Source: Pisaster brevispinus (lineage: Eukaryota > Echinodermata > Asteroidea > Forcipulatida > Asteriidae). From it: DNA of 64,000 nucleotides. The notes under the pieces were generated by a model. The model ran no database searches. It had not been told where the DNA came from and was given only the letters and a program-made list of their open reading frames with translations. Of the stretch, positions 13,501 to 29,800 are shown in pieces. The stretch lies in assembly GCA_023634235.1 (NCBI GenBank), contig JAMKCF010000012.1:18547884-18611883 (forward strand), in the 5' to 3' direction. The first letter of the stretch is position 1. Every line of letters starts with the position of its first letter. The position numbers and the translations under genes were made by a program.

Positions 13501-16500
13501 AGATCAAATGAAATTAAATAAGTTAATTAATTACCCACACTTACAGCAATCTGTAATTCAAAACCAGACTTCTAAGGGATGTTTGAGCTACCAGAAGCAG
13601 GTAATCAAAGCGTATGATAAAGACAGGGTTTCAAACATGCCAGACAGCACTTGATGATTGATAACAATACATAATCACAAACTGGGAAGATATGAGTCTT
13701 TAACTTCCAGGCAAATTGTTAAGTAGGACCTTACTGTACCCAATGGTAAATCAAATCACTCTGAAGCATCTGTCTGGATAGATTGATGTCAAGAAACAGG
13801 TTTAACTGTCCATTATGATCAACAAGTGTAAGATCTCAATCTATCAATGCTTTACTATCAGTTTGGATCTAGTCATCAGACCAATGTACTGTGAAACAAA
13901 AATACAATCTCTTGACACTCAACAGGGATGGAGTGACCAAACCCTGATGGCTGCTTCGTTGATTGCGATCAACTCCTACATTAGAAGAGTGTATCACTCA
14001 TGTGCAATGGTACAAAATGACCAAGTTTACTCACCCAAGATTCTTTAAGATTTGAGGCATTTCTTCAGCAATCTGCTTCATGCTCGGATAGTTGTATCTA
14101 TTGAATTACACAACAATTCAATCATTTAATTTATCAGTAGTCACAACAAGTTCAATTGGAATTGTTTATATTAGTTACATCACTTATAGATTCATGGTTC
14201 ATCTGAGAAACTTGCAAGGAGATTGTAGCCTTACCCTTCTGGTAAGTTATCTGCCTTATCTTGCTGACCAGGAGCATTGATGTGAACAAAAGAAGCTTTG
14301 GAAGCGAACGTCTCCATGCTCTTTGTCTTCAGAAACTTCACCCAAGAAGAATCTAGGAAAGAAAGTAATAAAATCAACATCAACTATTGATCTCCCACAA
14401 TCCTTCAAAATAAAATGTGTATCGCCACTCAATGATAACCGAATCTTAAGGAGATCTCATTCTTCTTGTAAGTATTTTAAGATATATAAACATAATGCAA
14501 TAACAACAATTGTAATGTTTTGTTGATTACTGTGCTGATCACTTTGGCAAGAGTTCTGAAGTAAAGCCTTAATATTGATTGAAAAGGGTTTAATTTACAA
14601 AGATGAATTTCAAATGCTCCTATGTTGACATCAATAGAAAAGCAGAACCTCCATTGGTGAAGTGGCATTTTTGTACATATTATATTACCATGAACAAAAA
14701 CCGAAACTCCTACTAAATGAAACTAGGGCATAAAGAGAGGCCCTTTGTTATGCACTGTTTATTCAGTGACTATCGTGTGCAATTTGGTCAAACATTTAAG
14801 TTCATGTTTAGACCTAGAAGGAACTTTGCATTTTTTATTTTTTGCGACATCAGTCTTACCATGTATTGATGAATGAAGCTATAATTAGGTTTACTCTATT
14901 AATAGGGTTTCAAGAATTGATGGCTAAATATAGACGTATCCTGTCATACAAGTACATTGTACGCCCACTGGCTCCCCAGTCCGAGGCTAAATATGACATC
15001 ACTACACTCCAGGGTGAAGTACAATACCCCATCACAAGGATCAAACAAATTCTTGGATATCTCGCAGGGTTATTCTCTATTTTTATCTGGAACATGGTTA
15101 AAGAGAAGAAATTTTAATAACTGCTTAGGATTTTCATTTTAGTATTTCCCCTTTATGATGAATCAAGTGAGCAATTCGATTCCTCTAGAATGACCCAGTT
15201 CTTTATAGAAACTGTAAATACACTGTATGTTTTAAAAAGTCATGGACACATGTATTCAAAATGAACCTTACTGGTATTCATTTTATGTTTTTTCTCATGA
15301 TTTGGTGAAAATGTGCAAGGGGTTTGCTGTCTGTAGCAAGTTAGGTTACATGTACTTCATATTGGACGGGAAAAGGAGAGCACCTAGTTCACATATTTAC
15401 TGCATCAAGCATGAATTATAAAGTTTTGTGGTTGTCTCTAGCACCAAGTATTAATCAGAATTCCATGGCTCAATACAACAGACAGTAGAAGCACGCACTG
15501 TACACATCATTCTAGTGTAAGTACACAAGACATACTTCATCAATTACACATCTCCTAGATACGGTCAATCAATAGTCAGTCAAGCCTACTGCAATCAAGA
15601 TGTCCTCTGGTCACTCCATGATCTCAAATATACATGTACCTCCCTTCTATTTGCCGATGGTCTAAAAATATTAAGATGAGGTGAGGGCTCCACCTATTTA
15701 TAGGTGCCCTTTTTTCTCTGCAACGATGGGAGTTGTGTGCTGTACGTGCTTTGCTTAGGATGCAGTGGGGAAGTTCAATCCATGCAAGGGTACACAAATT
15801 TGCCAATTTCCTTTTCTCTGAACTCTGTTCCAAACAATCCAATATGGTAGATTCTTCACCACGAATAGCATCTACACTTTAAGTTTCACCAAGTCCATTC
15901 CAATCAACCATACACTTTTAAAGCTTATACACTTTATGTACCATGTCCACTGATACCATACTAATACCAACCTATACATGTACATGAATGCTCTTGTACA
16001 TACAGGTCGTTCTACGAACTTGAGGAACGAAGTGTGACACAGGCTAGACCAAAATTTCAAGTTTCTCTGACTTTAAAGTAAGATTCACATTTGCATCTAA
16101 TCTATTCAACAAATACTCAAGGTGGAAACTTCACAACAATTAGGCTACCTGTACATTTTTTATTTTATTCAAATTTCTTTGAGGGGTGAGGTAATTGTTG
16201 ACAATCTTTGTGGTTGGACGGCCTTGTAGAGGTGCTGGTCACCTGTTCCTCCTTACCACTCACTGGCTTGGTATTTTATACTATTTTGTAAATTTGTTTT
16301 CTCAGTCATCATTTATTTTTGTAGAATGTACCTTTTAATGACTTGCAGTTGTTTTGCCAATGTAAAGTGTTATTAAATAAGTAAAATAAATAAAATAAAG
16401 TGTAACGTACCCTATTAGTTAGAGTACATACACTGTGTAGTGTGTATCTACACTGATTGCACAAATGTTTTTGTTTTTTAAGACAAGTTGTTTTCTTCTT

Positions 16501-19500
16501 TTACCTCCTCATCATCTGGGATAGGATCACTGATCCTCTAGACTTCAAGACTAGAGAAGCTCTGTGATGAGACATTACATTTACTACACTCTCAGCAAGG
16601 TCATCGGAGCAGCCCAGATGCCATTTGATTCATACCCATCCTCAGGTTGGCTTACACTGTACTTTCTCTTTGTAGAGAGGATGTCCGGCATTACTTGCCA
16701 ATTAAAGTGGCACTTGGACAAAACGGTTGTCGAGGTTGGTGACGTTTTTCTTTCAAGCAGGGTGTGTGGTGTATTAAATTGACTGAAATGGGAAGGCTAG
16801 AGTAAGGATACTAATTATGAAAGCCTCAATGCTTACTGCTACCTGATCATGTCACTTTCTAGACAGGAACCATCAGACCTGATGATTGTCTGTCCTTGTA
16901 TAAAGGAAATCTAGTGACTTCAGTTGGCTAATCTATAGGATTCACAAACAATGGGTGTTATTTCACAGCTCTAGTGAACCTAATTTGCACAATTTCCTAG
17001 ACACCAATTTTTCTCTTTTCAAATCTAGAAGTTAGCCTATCTACTGTGATACAAGAAACTACTTTCCTCCTGCTGTTACTGCTTTCTTTAATGACAATTT
17101 CCTCAGTAGCGTTCTGCAGCTAGTTTACAATTTGAAATATGACTCATTTATACGTACTCTTCATTGCATCTTTGACTAGCCTCACCAGGTTGAACATGCT
17201 CAACACTCCACTGGGATATCTTATATTCAAGGGTTGCTTGTAGCTAACACAATCCACACTTGACCTCTTGAATTTGGAAGAGTTTTGGCAACAACTCAAG
17301 ACAACCCCAAGGAAATTGAAATGGCCCTCTGGTGAATTCTTGGCTCTCAAGTATTCTGAAATGCTCAGTACTTACGGTTCAAGCCAATGTCATGCATTGT
17401 GACTACCAAGATCTTCTGTTTGTTTGTGATATCTCCCTGTAATAAGACAATACAAAGATACAATTAACACATTGCTAATCGCTTTAGGTGCATCTGAATA
17501 GATACACGTTGCAGTTTGTAAAACTGAAAATCTGTAGTTTGAGTTACACCACAGCCTAAAGTAGAACAGGCTTGAGGGGGTCATGTGACTCAATCAGGAT
17601 GGGCTAGAGTATGTACCCACTACCTCTACATGTATAAGGGTACAGGTGTACAAATAAAACCCATGCTTATGTCTCTGGGGGTGACTTGATTTAATTTAGA
17701 ACTACCTTTCTCACTTGAAATACATGTATGTAAAACCTCATTATTTTGAATAGAGTAAACTAGTAAGTACATTCATGTTTCATTTCATGAACATGTACTA
17801 TGTACAATATGTAGGTCTATGTACCCAGTAAGTGCCATTTCTGACTATTTGCATACAATACACACCATGTAGTGTGTTGTGCAGTAATGTACATGCAGAC
17901 AGTTACAATGTAGTGGCCATGAACCGCCCATTTTAAAACCAGTCAGTTCCGGTGGATACACAACTGTACACTGTACATGTACATGACAGACTGATTTCTA
18001 CAATTATTTCCATCAACCAATACAAGGATACATTTACAATCACACCTTTCTTGCAGATTAATGCAAAGGTTTTGTATGCAAGGTCACGCACCATTTGCAA
18101 TATATTTAACATAAGGGCAGACACCACTGAAAGTGAATAGCACAAACCCAGCACTAGGATTGGAGAAACCCTGCCATTCACATCAGTAAGGTGACCTCAA
18201 TCTCAGGTCACAGAGTGCAAAGTTTTGTTTACTGTGTAGATTACAACAAGGAGGTCAGATTGGGCTGCAGACACCATCCAGCTGGTCATGTACAGTACAT
18301 ATGTACATGTACCTGCTACAGTCAGAGGTGATACTGCCCAATGATCCTCAGTACTGACTGTGTGACATTGTCAAAATTGGCACTAATCATTGTACAGCAA
18401 TGGCTTCCAAACACATTCTAATTGTAACTGTATGTACACAGCTCTGTCATGCCTTTTTATGATTTACCATAGAATGCTGTGTACATGTACTAATGATTAA
18501 ACAGGGCTCGAATTTGGGGGAAAATCCACAGGATGGCAGGGCTTGCAGCTCAGAGTCTTTACTGGACTAGAATTTTGTTTACAAGACCAGAATCAAATTG
18601 AGAAGACAGTTTTAACCATTGAACTGTTTTTGTTTAAACAAACACTAAGAGAAGAGTTCTCTTTTAGTCTTGTGGGGAAGTAAACTTTGATACTCAGCAG
18701 AATTGAAAGATACTTTCCAGGCTCAAACTCAATATTAGTTACATCTTTTTTTTTAAACAAAGATATTGAGTTGAAAAATAGAAGACCAGTTGACTTGTCC
18801 GGCTGTGAGTTTACTGGCCCGACACTAAAATCACTGGCCTCGGGCCTGCGGTCCAGTGTAAATTTCGTGCCCTGGTCATGTTCTTCTAACCAAGAGTCCC
18901 AAAATGTTCTGAATAGATCAGGAATAAAAAATACTTAATATTTCTACTCTCATGAGGACACAAAATTCACTTTACATCCCGTTGCATTAGGAGTATTTAA
19001 CTAAAAAGCTCCAAGTCAATTTTTACAAAATATTGCATCACTGATGATTCATACTAACACAATAGACTTCAAACTATTTATGACCAATCAAATTCAGATG
19101 CATCTAGTAGGCCTACTTGTACAAGTCCATACTTGTACTTCAAAAATGTATAACATGCAAAGATAATTGCATGGTACCTTGTGTTGAGGTTAGTTCTTGA
19201 GTATTTATTTTAAATCAAATTCCCAAGCAGTGCAATATTTATTTTCAAAACACTTTGCTACTTCTATGTCCTGCATCCTTCTGAAGCTATCTAAAGAGGT
19301 TATGACCTTTAGCTTAGCCTTAGTCTATGGATTAGGATAAGCTGATGCTACTAATCCATGGTTGTTACGGTATAGTCGACCTACATACAGTGTACATGTA
19401 TACCATGTAGATTGTTGTAATTAATGAATTTTGTTATAAATTAGAAATTATTGACTGTCAGCGTCAATAGACTACGAGCCACTTCTTAGAAAAACAAGCC

Positions 19501-22500
19501 AGTGAAATTCATACTGCATACATGTGGGTGGGCTTCAAAATAGGTGAGAGTAATTGGATTCCATTCTGTATGTCTTCTATTTATCATAAAAATGTTCAAT
19601 TTATTTTGTTTTAATTAATGTACTCTACTTTTTTTCAACAAAAACATTTTTTCAAACAATTTCTAATGAAGGGTCAAAACAACTTATCATCAAAATAATT
19701 TCTAGGTTTCCTGCATCATTTAAGAGCCTGCACAAATCCTTTTTCTTTATTTACTTACATATATGTACGTGTATATATGACATGTACTGGTACCATTTTA
19801 CTTGCCTAGAATAAACTCAATCGGGGTCCAAGGTATCTTACAAATATATCAATAACTTTTTGCTTCTCTATGCCCCTCTGCAGCATCACTCATTTTCAAT
19901 ACTTTCCCCTTGCTTCAACTCCATTATAAATGTCATTTACTTTCATTCTCCCATTCAATCGAAATTAGAATTTGCTACTGTGGAAAATAAATTGAAGTTG
20001 AAATTAATTCAAGCAGTCATTTACAACGAACACTTCATCAGATAAGTTTAGATGAGGTTGCTACTGATGGGAGTATTTGTTTTACTACTGCTTGAATGTT
20101 GTGTTGATAGACTAAAATATTACAGCGTAACAGCTGTCCATGAACACTTTAGTCAAACCTTCAGTGTTCATAACATAATACTTTATTTTGTTGTTAAAGC
20201 TTAGAGTGTTAGCCTTGCCTCACAGCAAGGTGTCTATTTATAACCAGGCTTGGAGTACTAGAGGCATGAGTAAAGTAAAAGACACTTATCAACTCAAACC
20301 ATTAAAACATGAGATGAGTCGGAATCCTGGTGTACAGTCTTTACACTAACAATGGCTTTAAGATCAATATGTAGATTAAAACAACCCGAGGTTTTCTGTA
20401 TTCTAGTGTGTGTCCTTTTTTTATGGCCAACCGATTACGTCAATAGTGACCTTCACAAAACTGCACAGACTTGAGTTTCGTGCTTTTGTACACTACATGA
20501 AGACTAGTGTGACGTTAAGAATAGAAGTGGATGCCAATATAGAAGGCTCCAGGAGAAGATTGACTGCTGACCTCTGTTAGTTGTACTTGGACTGCATTCA
20601 AGTGAACCTTGACTCATCAGAGTGATACTTTTGTCTTGTAAATATTGCAATTATTACATGTAGGGCCAGTCTTTTCAACTCTCCTGAACCATGCTTGCTG
20701 CTCCAACCTTCATTAGGAGCAGCAATCAACCCTTAGTAGTTGTTTGCATGTGGTGTTCCATTCCTATTTCTTAAATCAGGAGAATTGACAGCAGGAACCT
20801 CTTGACTTGTCATTGTAGTTGGGTTCGACTAGAGTGGGAGTACATGTTGACACACATCAACCACTAGTCAACCATTAGTACTAGTAGTCAAATTTACCCC
20901 TAAAGGTTGCATTGATGTAAGCTTTTAAACTAACTCTTAAAACAAGATGATAGCTGCAGTAAAAGTGCCACCTACTCAACGCCTTCAGCAATAATATTCC
21001 CTATGCATAGCCCATGTACCTGATGGGACAAGAGATTGGCACTCCTGGTACTTAACTTACCTGTATAAAGCAAGTAAAATCCCCATATTTCTCTGTCTTG
21101 ACAATCTTTTCCTGCAGTAAGAAAATGAGAAGAACAAATCGTGAATGCAACAACAAAGCACTTAGGCTTATGGGCATGTTATTTGAAATAAATACATGTT
21201 GTTCTAAATTGAGCTGCAATATTCTCTAAATAAGTCAGATGATCCCAGTAAATGTGCGTAAAAATGTCGGAAGTGAAGCGTAAAAAATTTCTGCCTAAAT
21301 TACAACTGAAAGTAGATAGTGACATCTGTTTGACATATTGCAGTTATACATTATGTAGCCTACATGTATTTGAAATTTTATCAATAAAACAATTTTATGA
21401 GAAAACAGAATAAGCTGTTGCAGACTGCCTACCAACCAAAAGGACCAATAATTTAGGAAATTAACCAAATTTAAATGAATATCATTTTTTTTAATTTTTT
21501 TTTTTAAACTGGTTATAATTTTGTATACATGTGTAGCAGTACATGTACACTACAATGTGTGTTCCTGCAGTTGGTCTAAGAACACAGTAGTATATATGTG
21601 CGGATGTTCATGACATAAAATTTACACAACAAATGTCATATAGTGTCACTGAACCTGGCTGTGCCGTGCCCATAAAATTCCTGCATTCACTGGATTGCAC
21701 TCATTCTGGGCCATTATTCTTAGTAAGACAAATTACAAGCTTCTTCAACTTATTCATTATATAAACCACTTTACATGATGAAGATGGCAGTCATCATACC
21801 ACAGAGATAGAGATATGGCAATCATCAACATTAACCATTTTTCAAACTCTATGTAAATTATGAAACTACTGTTTAATCTGTGGATGGGGACTGGGACTGT
21901 CATTTTTCTCTGCTGTCAATTATAATTGTTTAACAATTGTCAGCTTTAATAAACAGCAGTAAATGATACACTTAAGAAAGTCTCAAGAGACATTACAATT
22001 GACTATGCATCACTACAGATAAAATACAGTCCTCATTTCTTGATGCACAGTATACCACAACACTGACAGTACAAGAGAGTTGTACCATGGTTGTACTGTA
22101 CATGTATATCTTGTCCCTCCATGAGCAAACAGTCACTGGGAAATAACCCACACCCACACACAGAGATACCATTAAAATGGTCCCTAGGATAAGGTCATAG
22201 TTCACTGACTTCCACTGGGCGTCAATCTGTTTGCACAAAATACTCCAGCGCACGCCCTGGTTTTGTTCATGTGGGATTTTAACTTTATTCTCAGCAGTAA
22301 AGTGGGTTTAGAAGACCATGGAGAAATGTAAGGCCATGCAGACCCTCTTCCTGGGGACGAGGGGGGGGGGGTGAATAACTCAAACTAGGCTCTTCTGACA
22401 GAAGAGTACATGGGTACAGTTACATGTATGAAGAGTTACATGTAATGTATCTTCAGGAATGCTCACAAATCTACATGTAAATGAAGTTGTCTAAATGCAG

Positions 22501-25500
22501 CAATTACGCTCCTAAGATGACAAGAAAACATACATCATTCTTGACCTACATGTACACCAACCAGGAACAAGCACAGCCCATGTTCCATCTCATTAAGTAA
22601 TTGATTTCCAATCACTCAATGTCGTTGACAGTTTTGAAGAACAAAAATTTAAGGGACTATAATGCATTCTTTTATTCCAATAACATATGCAGTTTAAGAC
22701 TTTCCTTAATAGTCAATTTTGCAGCAAAATATTCACCCATATTGAACTTGGCTCCCTACATGTACATTATATTTCCTTCATATTCCCATACAAACCACTA
22801 TTTTTCTGTGAAAACAGAAAACTGTCAAATATGACCATTACAGTTTTTAAAGAGTTACAAAATGTGTAGAATTAAAAGCATAATAATCTTACCACAAGAT
22901 CCTCCATTGTGCTAGCAGTTATCAGTTATCGTTTGATTACAGAAAAAACGATTTAAAAAGACAAAATGTCTGAAAACATTCAAAGCTTGTTTCTACGCCT
23001 GTCTTCAAATGAGCGCAAGTGACGATAGATATGATGCCAGTACAGTATATGGTTTTGGTATACGTGCACTTAATAATAGAGAAAGGATTTCGCTTGAGTT
23101 ATTAATAATAATAGAAGGTCAGACAAAGCTACACTATGCACAAGGCTTCCCACTGCATTCAGTCAAGGTGACTCAAAAGCAAGAGTGAATCAAATAAACA
23201 GTAACTCATGACATCATAACCCACCTGACTATATATGACCTTTACAAAAAAACGCAAAGAGGATTGGTTGATAAGATGCCCCCAATGTCAATCGGACTTT
23301 TATTATGTAAATTTATTTGGATTTCAGAGATCACTGGCTGAATTTTAAGTAACTTACAGAAGAGTGTCCATGAATATTATAAACCAGGTGTGTACAATGG
23401 AGGAGACTCTGGTGTAGGGTATGCAATGTTCATCTGGGCTAGAGGTCTTGGGTCAATTGAAACATGCATTTGTCTCAACGCACTGACTGTATGTATTCAG
23501 TTTTTCTATACCTTTAAATTCATTTGACTTTAGTGGTTTCTTCACTATCTACTTCAAAGGTTCAATTGGTAAAATGAAATGCATTACATGTCCATAAGTG
23601 TCATGTAACATCAGTGTTTACATGTGTTTACATGTGTTAAAATTTCTGCAACCCAATTACATACTATTACTAGGGTCACTGAGGAAGAAAGAAACACCTT
23701 CCTTCATGCTTGGGTTACATGTAGGTCCTTTATGACACTTTCATTTCCAGGTCAGGTGTCATCACTGAGCACAAGGAATGGAAGTCAAAAACTTGAAAAA
23801 AAATTTACTGTGCAGTTTTATTTCTTGTTTTAAAGCAGGGTGGGGGGGGGGAACTGCTGCAAGGATGCCTCATATATGTTGGAACAGTTCATGGATTATT
23901 TGCACAAGATAAACTGCCTTTTACTGATATGAAGCACATTGAGACTTTTGAGTGTGATGCGCTACAGTACGGAACTGTGTTACTATCAATATTATTATTC
24001 TTAATTAACCCTCCACTTGATTAGTCGAAAGAGCAGTTTCATAGTTTAAGCCAATGTGTGTGTACACAAGGTCTACAGTACACTGTACTAAGACTTTGTT
24101 TTTGTAAAAATCTAATGGTCTCACCAAATGAAAGAGTCATAAGACCACACCACTTACTTACATTATGTACCCATTCAGATTGATGTACTGTATTAAACAC
24201 TAAACTATGACTGAAGACAGCTCAAATAACTAATTCAGAATTCAGTTATAAGGATCAAGCGAATAGACATCCTTTCTAACAATTTAAAGAGAGACGGAAG
24301 ATCAAGATTTGTATACATGTACGTATCATGGTGTTCACTATTACGTTGATGTTATCTCTGACCATTGAGTTTTTGCAGGTAACAATGCCTCCAGGTGCAA
24401 AGGTCTACTAATTATGTTGTTTTTTTTAGATACATGTCTAAATTCATTTAACATTTATTTTAATGTGTTTGGTTCCAACCCAATGATCTTTGCCTCATCA
24501 GTGATGTACTTCTGATGACACAAGTGAATTCGATGGTTCACAAACTCTTTATTGTATGAGATGACTTCCTTGTAAATGCATACAAGGAAACTTTCAGGTT
24601 ATAAGCACTTTTTTCCCAATCCTATGCTTTAAATTCAGGGTCAATGGCTGAGAATTCTTCAGGGAGAGCAGGATGAGAGTGCTCCTTTAAGTTATCCTCT
24701 CCTACTGTGTGCATCCATATGGATAGGCCTACATAAACATCTTAGAAGTGTCCCACTTCTATTGGCATATTTGTATTTTTATGGATTTTAGTGTCACTGG
24801 CTAATTTCCAGTGAATTCCCATGCACCAGACTGCAAAACATCACCTTAGAAACAATGCAGTGGTGACTACTGGGCCAAGGTTATTGTTCACATTGCTTGC
24901 ACATGTGCACCAATTCCCAGACCATAAAACAACTGCTCCATTAATCAGTGAACATAAACAACTGAGGGATGTAATAACCCAGGGCCTGTAATTCCTCATT
25001 GTAAAACATCTCCAGCTGGGTACAAGTGTTTAGTGGGGAAACAATTTTGTTTCAATAAATACGCTCAATGATTCTTCATAAAACATGAATGCAATAAATG
25101 TATAAGGCAAGCAATAACAGTTGTTTTGTTTGTTCCGTGTTTTAACAAATAACAAATCCTGAGTGGAAAAAAAGAAAAGACTTTTTTTCCCCTTTTTTTT
25201 CCTTCCCGCATTGTTGTTTCCCAGGTATGTACATAATGAACACATATCTGCTTTTTCCACTGTACATATTCCCCCAAATTTTGCATTTCCTTCTCATGTG
25301 GGGATTTGGGGGTGAGAGTGAACCTCACTCAGCAGGAGAAGTGAGTGCCACACGCCCCCCCCCCCCACCTCCCCCAATGATGGAAGGGAGTTCTTCTGCT
25401 AGATGGAATAAACTTCACCCCAAATTCTTGATTTGCATTGTATAAGACATATCTTGGACAGTAGGTGAACGTCATCAATGTCCAATCTTGTATGCAAATA

Positions 25501-26781
25501 GTGCAAAGTGAGATGTCCTTATATTGATTTCATAGTGCTGTGGCCAATGGCATGAATAAACTCATGTACATATAGGATAAATGGAACTGTGTGTGTAAAG
25601 TACATAACACAGTGTCATGTGTCCGAACATGAACTTAACATTCATGGTACTACAGTATACCCACTATGTAGAAAATCAAACATTTGGAAAGGGGGGCAAG
25701 CCAGTAACAGGTTTGTACATCAATACTTCATTCAGAAAACAAAGGGCAATGCCTCCATATCTGTAATCATTTAGTTTGCACCTACAGTATGGTGCCCTTG
25801 AGAATTATCCACTAATAAATGCATTATGTATTTCCCTCCTAAAGGTATACTTAAGAAGAAACAACAGTTTTGCCTCTTACAGAATGAAGTATTCGTCCTG
25901 CAACTTGAAGGTGTTTTGGACCGCTACAGTTTGCTCTGCAATTTAGAGCAATTAGTAAAACCTTTGTAATCATGTAGTGATACACTGGGTAGCTGCAACA
26001 ATCAGGGAGGGTCTACAAATTAGTCAGCATTGTGTGACAAATTTATCCAAACAAAACTGTAATCATTTGCTTCACATTACTTCTAGTCATTTTATAGTTG
26101 TAATGGCTCATTGTTGGTGTCTGCATGCATACTGTTTGTAACTGATTCATATAACATGATATGCTTGGTACTTCATTTCTAATCTTGTAGGAGCAGGGAA
26201 GTTTTACTTTTATTACTAAAGGCCACCTCAATTAGGGAAATGTAAATTTGTGCTTGAACATTCAAAGGACTGGCATGATATCTGGCTCTTGAAAAGTAGG
26301 ACAAAGTAGAAGGGCTGGCCTGCATAACATATGGTATTAGGTTTTACATGTTATTTATTAACCATTTTGCTGATCTTTCTAGGTGCACAAAATCAGAACT
26401 CAGACTCAAGTACATGTAGGAAGAATACCATACCTGCAAGAGGAACCAAGGCAATCTCCAAATGGCATGGAGGCAATTGTTTCATTGAAAGTATCAGGGC
26501 TGCAATGGTTAAGTGAGGCTGCTTTTGTCAATAGTGACATCCCCATGCACAAATCCCAGGCTGCAGACATGCTGTATGCATAATTTGCACTGGGTATAAT
26601 ACATGTACGTGGGTGTTGCTCATGTCGTCATACAGTGCATTATCCAGCACAAGTACAGTGATGTACGCTGTAATTCAGTACCGTACACCGGGCTTTACCG
26701 TCTTTTTCCAAGATGGTGACACTCTACACATTTCTTCAACTGACTATGAGCACTTGTTCCATCCAATATTAATTGTTAGAA

Positions 26782-26813
<32 letters not shown>

Positions 26814-29800
26814 ACTTATATCCCTGTTGTCATGGAAACACATCATTCACGTCAATTAAAAAACATTTATAAAAGGCACTTAAGAACTGTAAACTATATG
26901 CAGGACACACACAAAACATGTATAACACAATGTATACACAGCAGGTAAAAATAATACACACAGTAGAACTGGTTGTATGTACAATCCAAACATAAAATAA
27001 ATCAATTCACCATGGAAACTTAACTCACCATAGAAACTTAACAACCAAGGTTTCACGTCCAATGCAAAAGGAAATTAAAAATACCGACCTGTTTCAATAT
27101 TGATGTGACAAATATTCAATAATCCTCACAGCAACAAAAAATATATATATGTTTATGAGATGCAGTCTATCACTATCAGAGCTTTGCACATTTCCAAACA
27201 AGTACATTATTATCACCTTGGATCGACAGCTGACCCTTCCCCAGGACCCTTCCCCACCCCCACACACCAAAAACCAAACATGTTAATGCTTTTTATAAAA
27301 GGGTAACATGAAACAGGGTAAATCACTGCAAAAAAGGGGGTACACAAATGAGTATTCACATCCAACAACTACTAACAAAAATAGACATATGTGGCATGCT
27401 TGTAAACTTGGTTCTGCAGTGTAATACGTGTTAAAACTGGACCACTGGCTGAGTTGACCTCAAAGAAAGATGGACAATTCAATTAACCCAAACAGTCAAC
27501 AACACTCTATGAACATAAAGGGCAGTAAATGGGCCCCTAGTCAGCGTCATGGCATGGTCATGGCAACACTAGAGTGCACTTAGTACACAAGAGTAAACAA
27601 ACTTCTATCATAGAAATGTACCCTACATGTAGGCCTATTTATTACATTTTCGTGCAGACTGTTTTTGAACACTTATTTTGTTTATCTCTAAAGTTTTGAT
27701 AGCAATTTATCACCTTTTTTCACCTTCAGATGGTGATGGCATGACAATAAATAGACACCTGGTGGTGGTAAATGTCTGACCTTCATTGCCTTGGTGGATG
27801 TGTCCTGTACTGATGTCACATCCCAGTGACTAAATAACAGTGACCTGGGCACAGTAACATGTAAATCAGCAAACCATGGAGGTAGTTGCTGGCAAAACTG
27901 CACACACAATATCAGGTGATATCATCATCATTGTACGATCCAAAACTTCCATCCCAAAGGTTCTCTAATTCTAATTCTGCCCCGTTCTCTGAAAAAAAAC
28001 GTTGATGTCCGAACTGTAGTAAAAAAATTATACTCTGCCATGACTGTAGGTCATTGGTTTAAATCCCGATCCCGCTCTAAACAATTTTTCTCTGTTCAAC
28101 CCCAAATCATTTCAAAATTTTCCCAGTCAGTTTCCCTTGTGGTATATAACTTGGTACTTATTTATTTCACATTACATGCCCTCACCTGCATTCTAGATCA
28201 ATGTGGGAGGTCTCTTTTGCTTCATGTACAGTACGTGCATTTTTTACTGTGTACAAAACAATTGTTACCTTTTCAGAGCATGCACTTTTACCACAAAATG
28301 AGGAAATGTACTACATGCCTCCCACCTGGGTTATTTGACAGGTCGTACATTGAAGAGCCAACCAAGGTTACATTTCATTTCTGTGGGCATAGACCATACA
28401 TGCTCACACTTCATGAGAAAATATAAACACTGATAAAGGGGGGGGGGGAAGGGTTACATGTACTGTGAACTCTCCCTTTCAGCTTCCAAACTACTTAAAT
28501 ATAAAAGTACATTATACTTTTTATAGTTATACTATGAATACTATTTTATTTTCAGTGTGATAGGCCTACTCATTTACAGAAGATGTTTAAATTTATTTAA
28601 TCACACTGTGTGCTAATTCCCATGACACAGCTTACTAAATAACCGGAGGGGGCTGATCTGCATTCATCCAAACCTCTACTCATATCACAATCTACACAGC
28701 TATTATAAATTATGTAACAAGATTTCAAGAAGGAATTTCCTTGAGGTCAAATTTTCCAGATGTTCCCAGGACTTCCTCCATCCACACCTCAGCTGGAAAC
28801 TGAGTCACTGTCAATAACACTGCACCAGGCAATTCCATCACCACTTCAACTCCAGTAGCTCAAAATCCTGAACACTGTCCATTGGTAGTCATTTGCACAA
28901 ATTGTAAACCAAACTAAAAACCAGACTTTTGAAATTGAAATCATCAAAGTTGCTAGAACAAACTGTGAAAAATACTACTTTTAAAAGGTCATTTGTAAGT
29001 TCATTGTAAATTCAGAGACTTCATAGTCCCCAAAACCAATTTGTGACGACATTTGAAAGGACAAGCTGCTTCAACTTCAAAGGAAGAACCTTTTAACAAC
29101 TAAGCAGTCTCCATGTAAAATGGTGGTGCTGGTGCATAACTGATTATTTTCTACAGCAAAAAACCCCCACATTTCTCTTGTACACGTATGTGTACCTTGT
29201 CTTGCAGTGCAGGTCAACGGTTTATTTACCAACTATACTTCCGCTCCATAATTGAAAGACTTTACACCTGGATGTACTTGAACCCTCAGGTTTTGAACCT
29301 TTGTCATGAGACCATAAACATACATGTACACACATGTAGTATGTCGTTTTTGTGTTAATGATCACACACCCAATCTGGTTTTTAACGCTGTTTTCAAGTG
29401 AACATGACTGGAAAAATAAAAGGACACAGCAATTTTGTCTACTGGTTTTGAAACTAATACAGTGTTGACATGGGACATTTTTGATATGATGACATTTTGG
29501 TTGATAAATAGAGGTGCACACTCACAGTGACTGATTTTCCTTGAACAGCAAATTGCTACTCAAAAATCACCATTTGCTACTCAATAATAATTAGCATTCA
29601 GTGTGCATAAAACATATTCAGTCCAAATAATAGGTCAAATCCTGCAAGTGTTCGATGCTGCCATAGTCATTTACTGTATACAAGCTGCTTGACTGCTACG
29701 GTCTCTGAAGGGTTGATGACCAAAGTTAAGTAAAGAAACAAATTTATTGTTAAGTTTTGTTTTGTTATCTGAGACCAACCATTGCAACTCAAATAGAAGA

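Noticed and set aside
17144..17350. Minus-strand ORF just downstream of NDRG exon 17376-17436
   Set aside because: The NDRG frame leaves the exon at a GTAAG donor and matches the next exon at 14352 exactly; the ORF adds nothing conserved.
28040..28426. 128-codon plus-strand ORF
   Set aside because: No family resemblance, no splice context, and it starts in what looks like a degenerate SINE B box.
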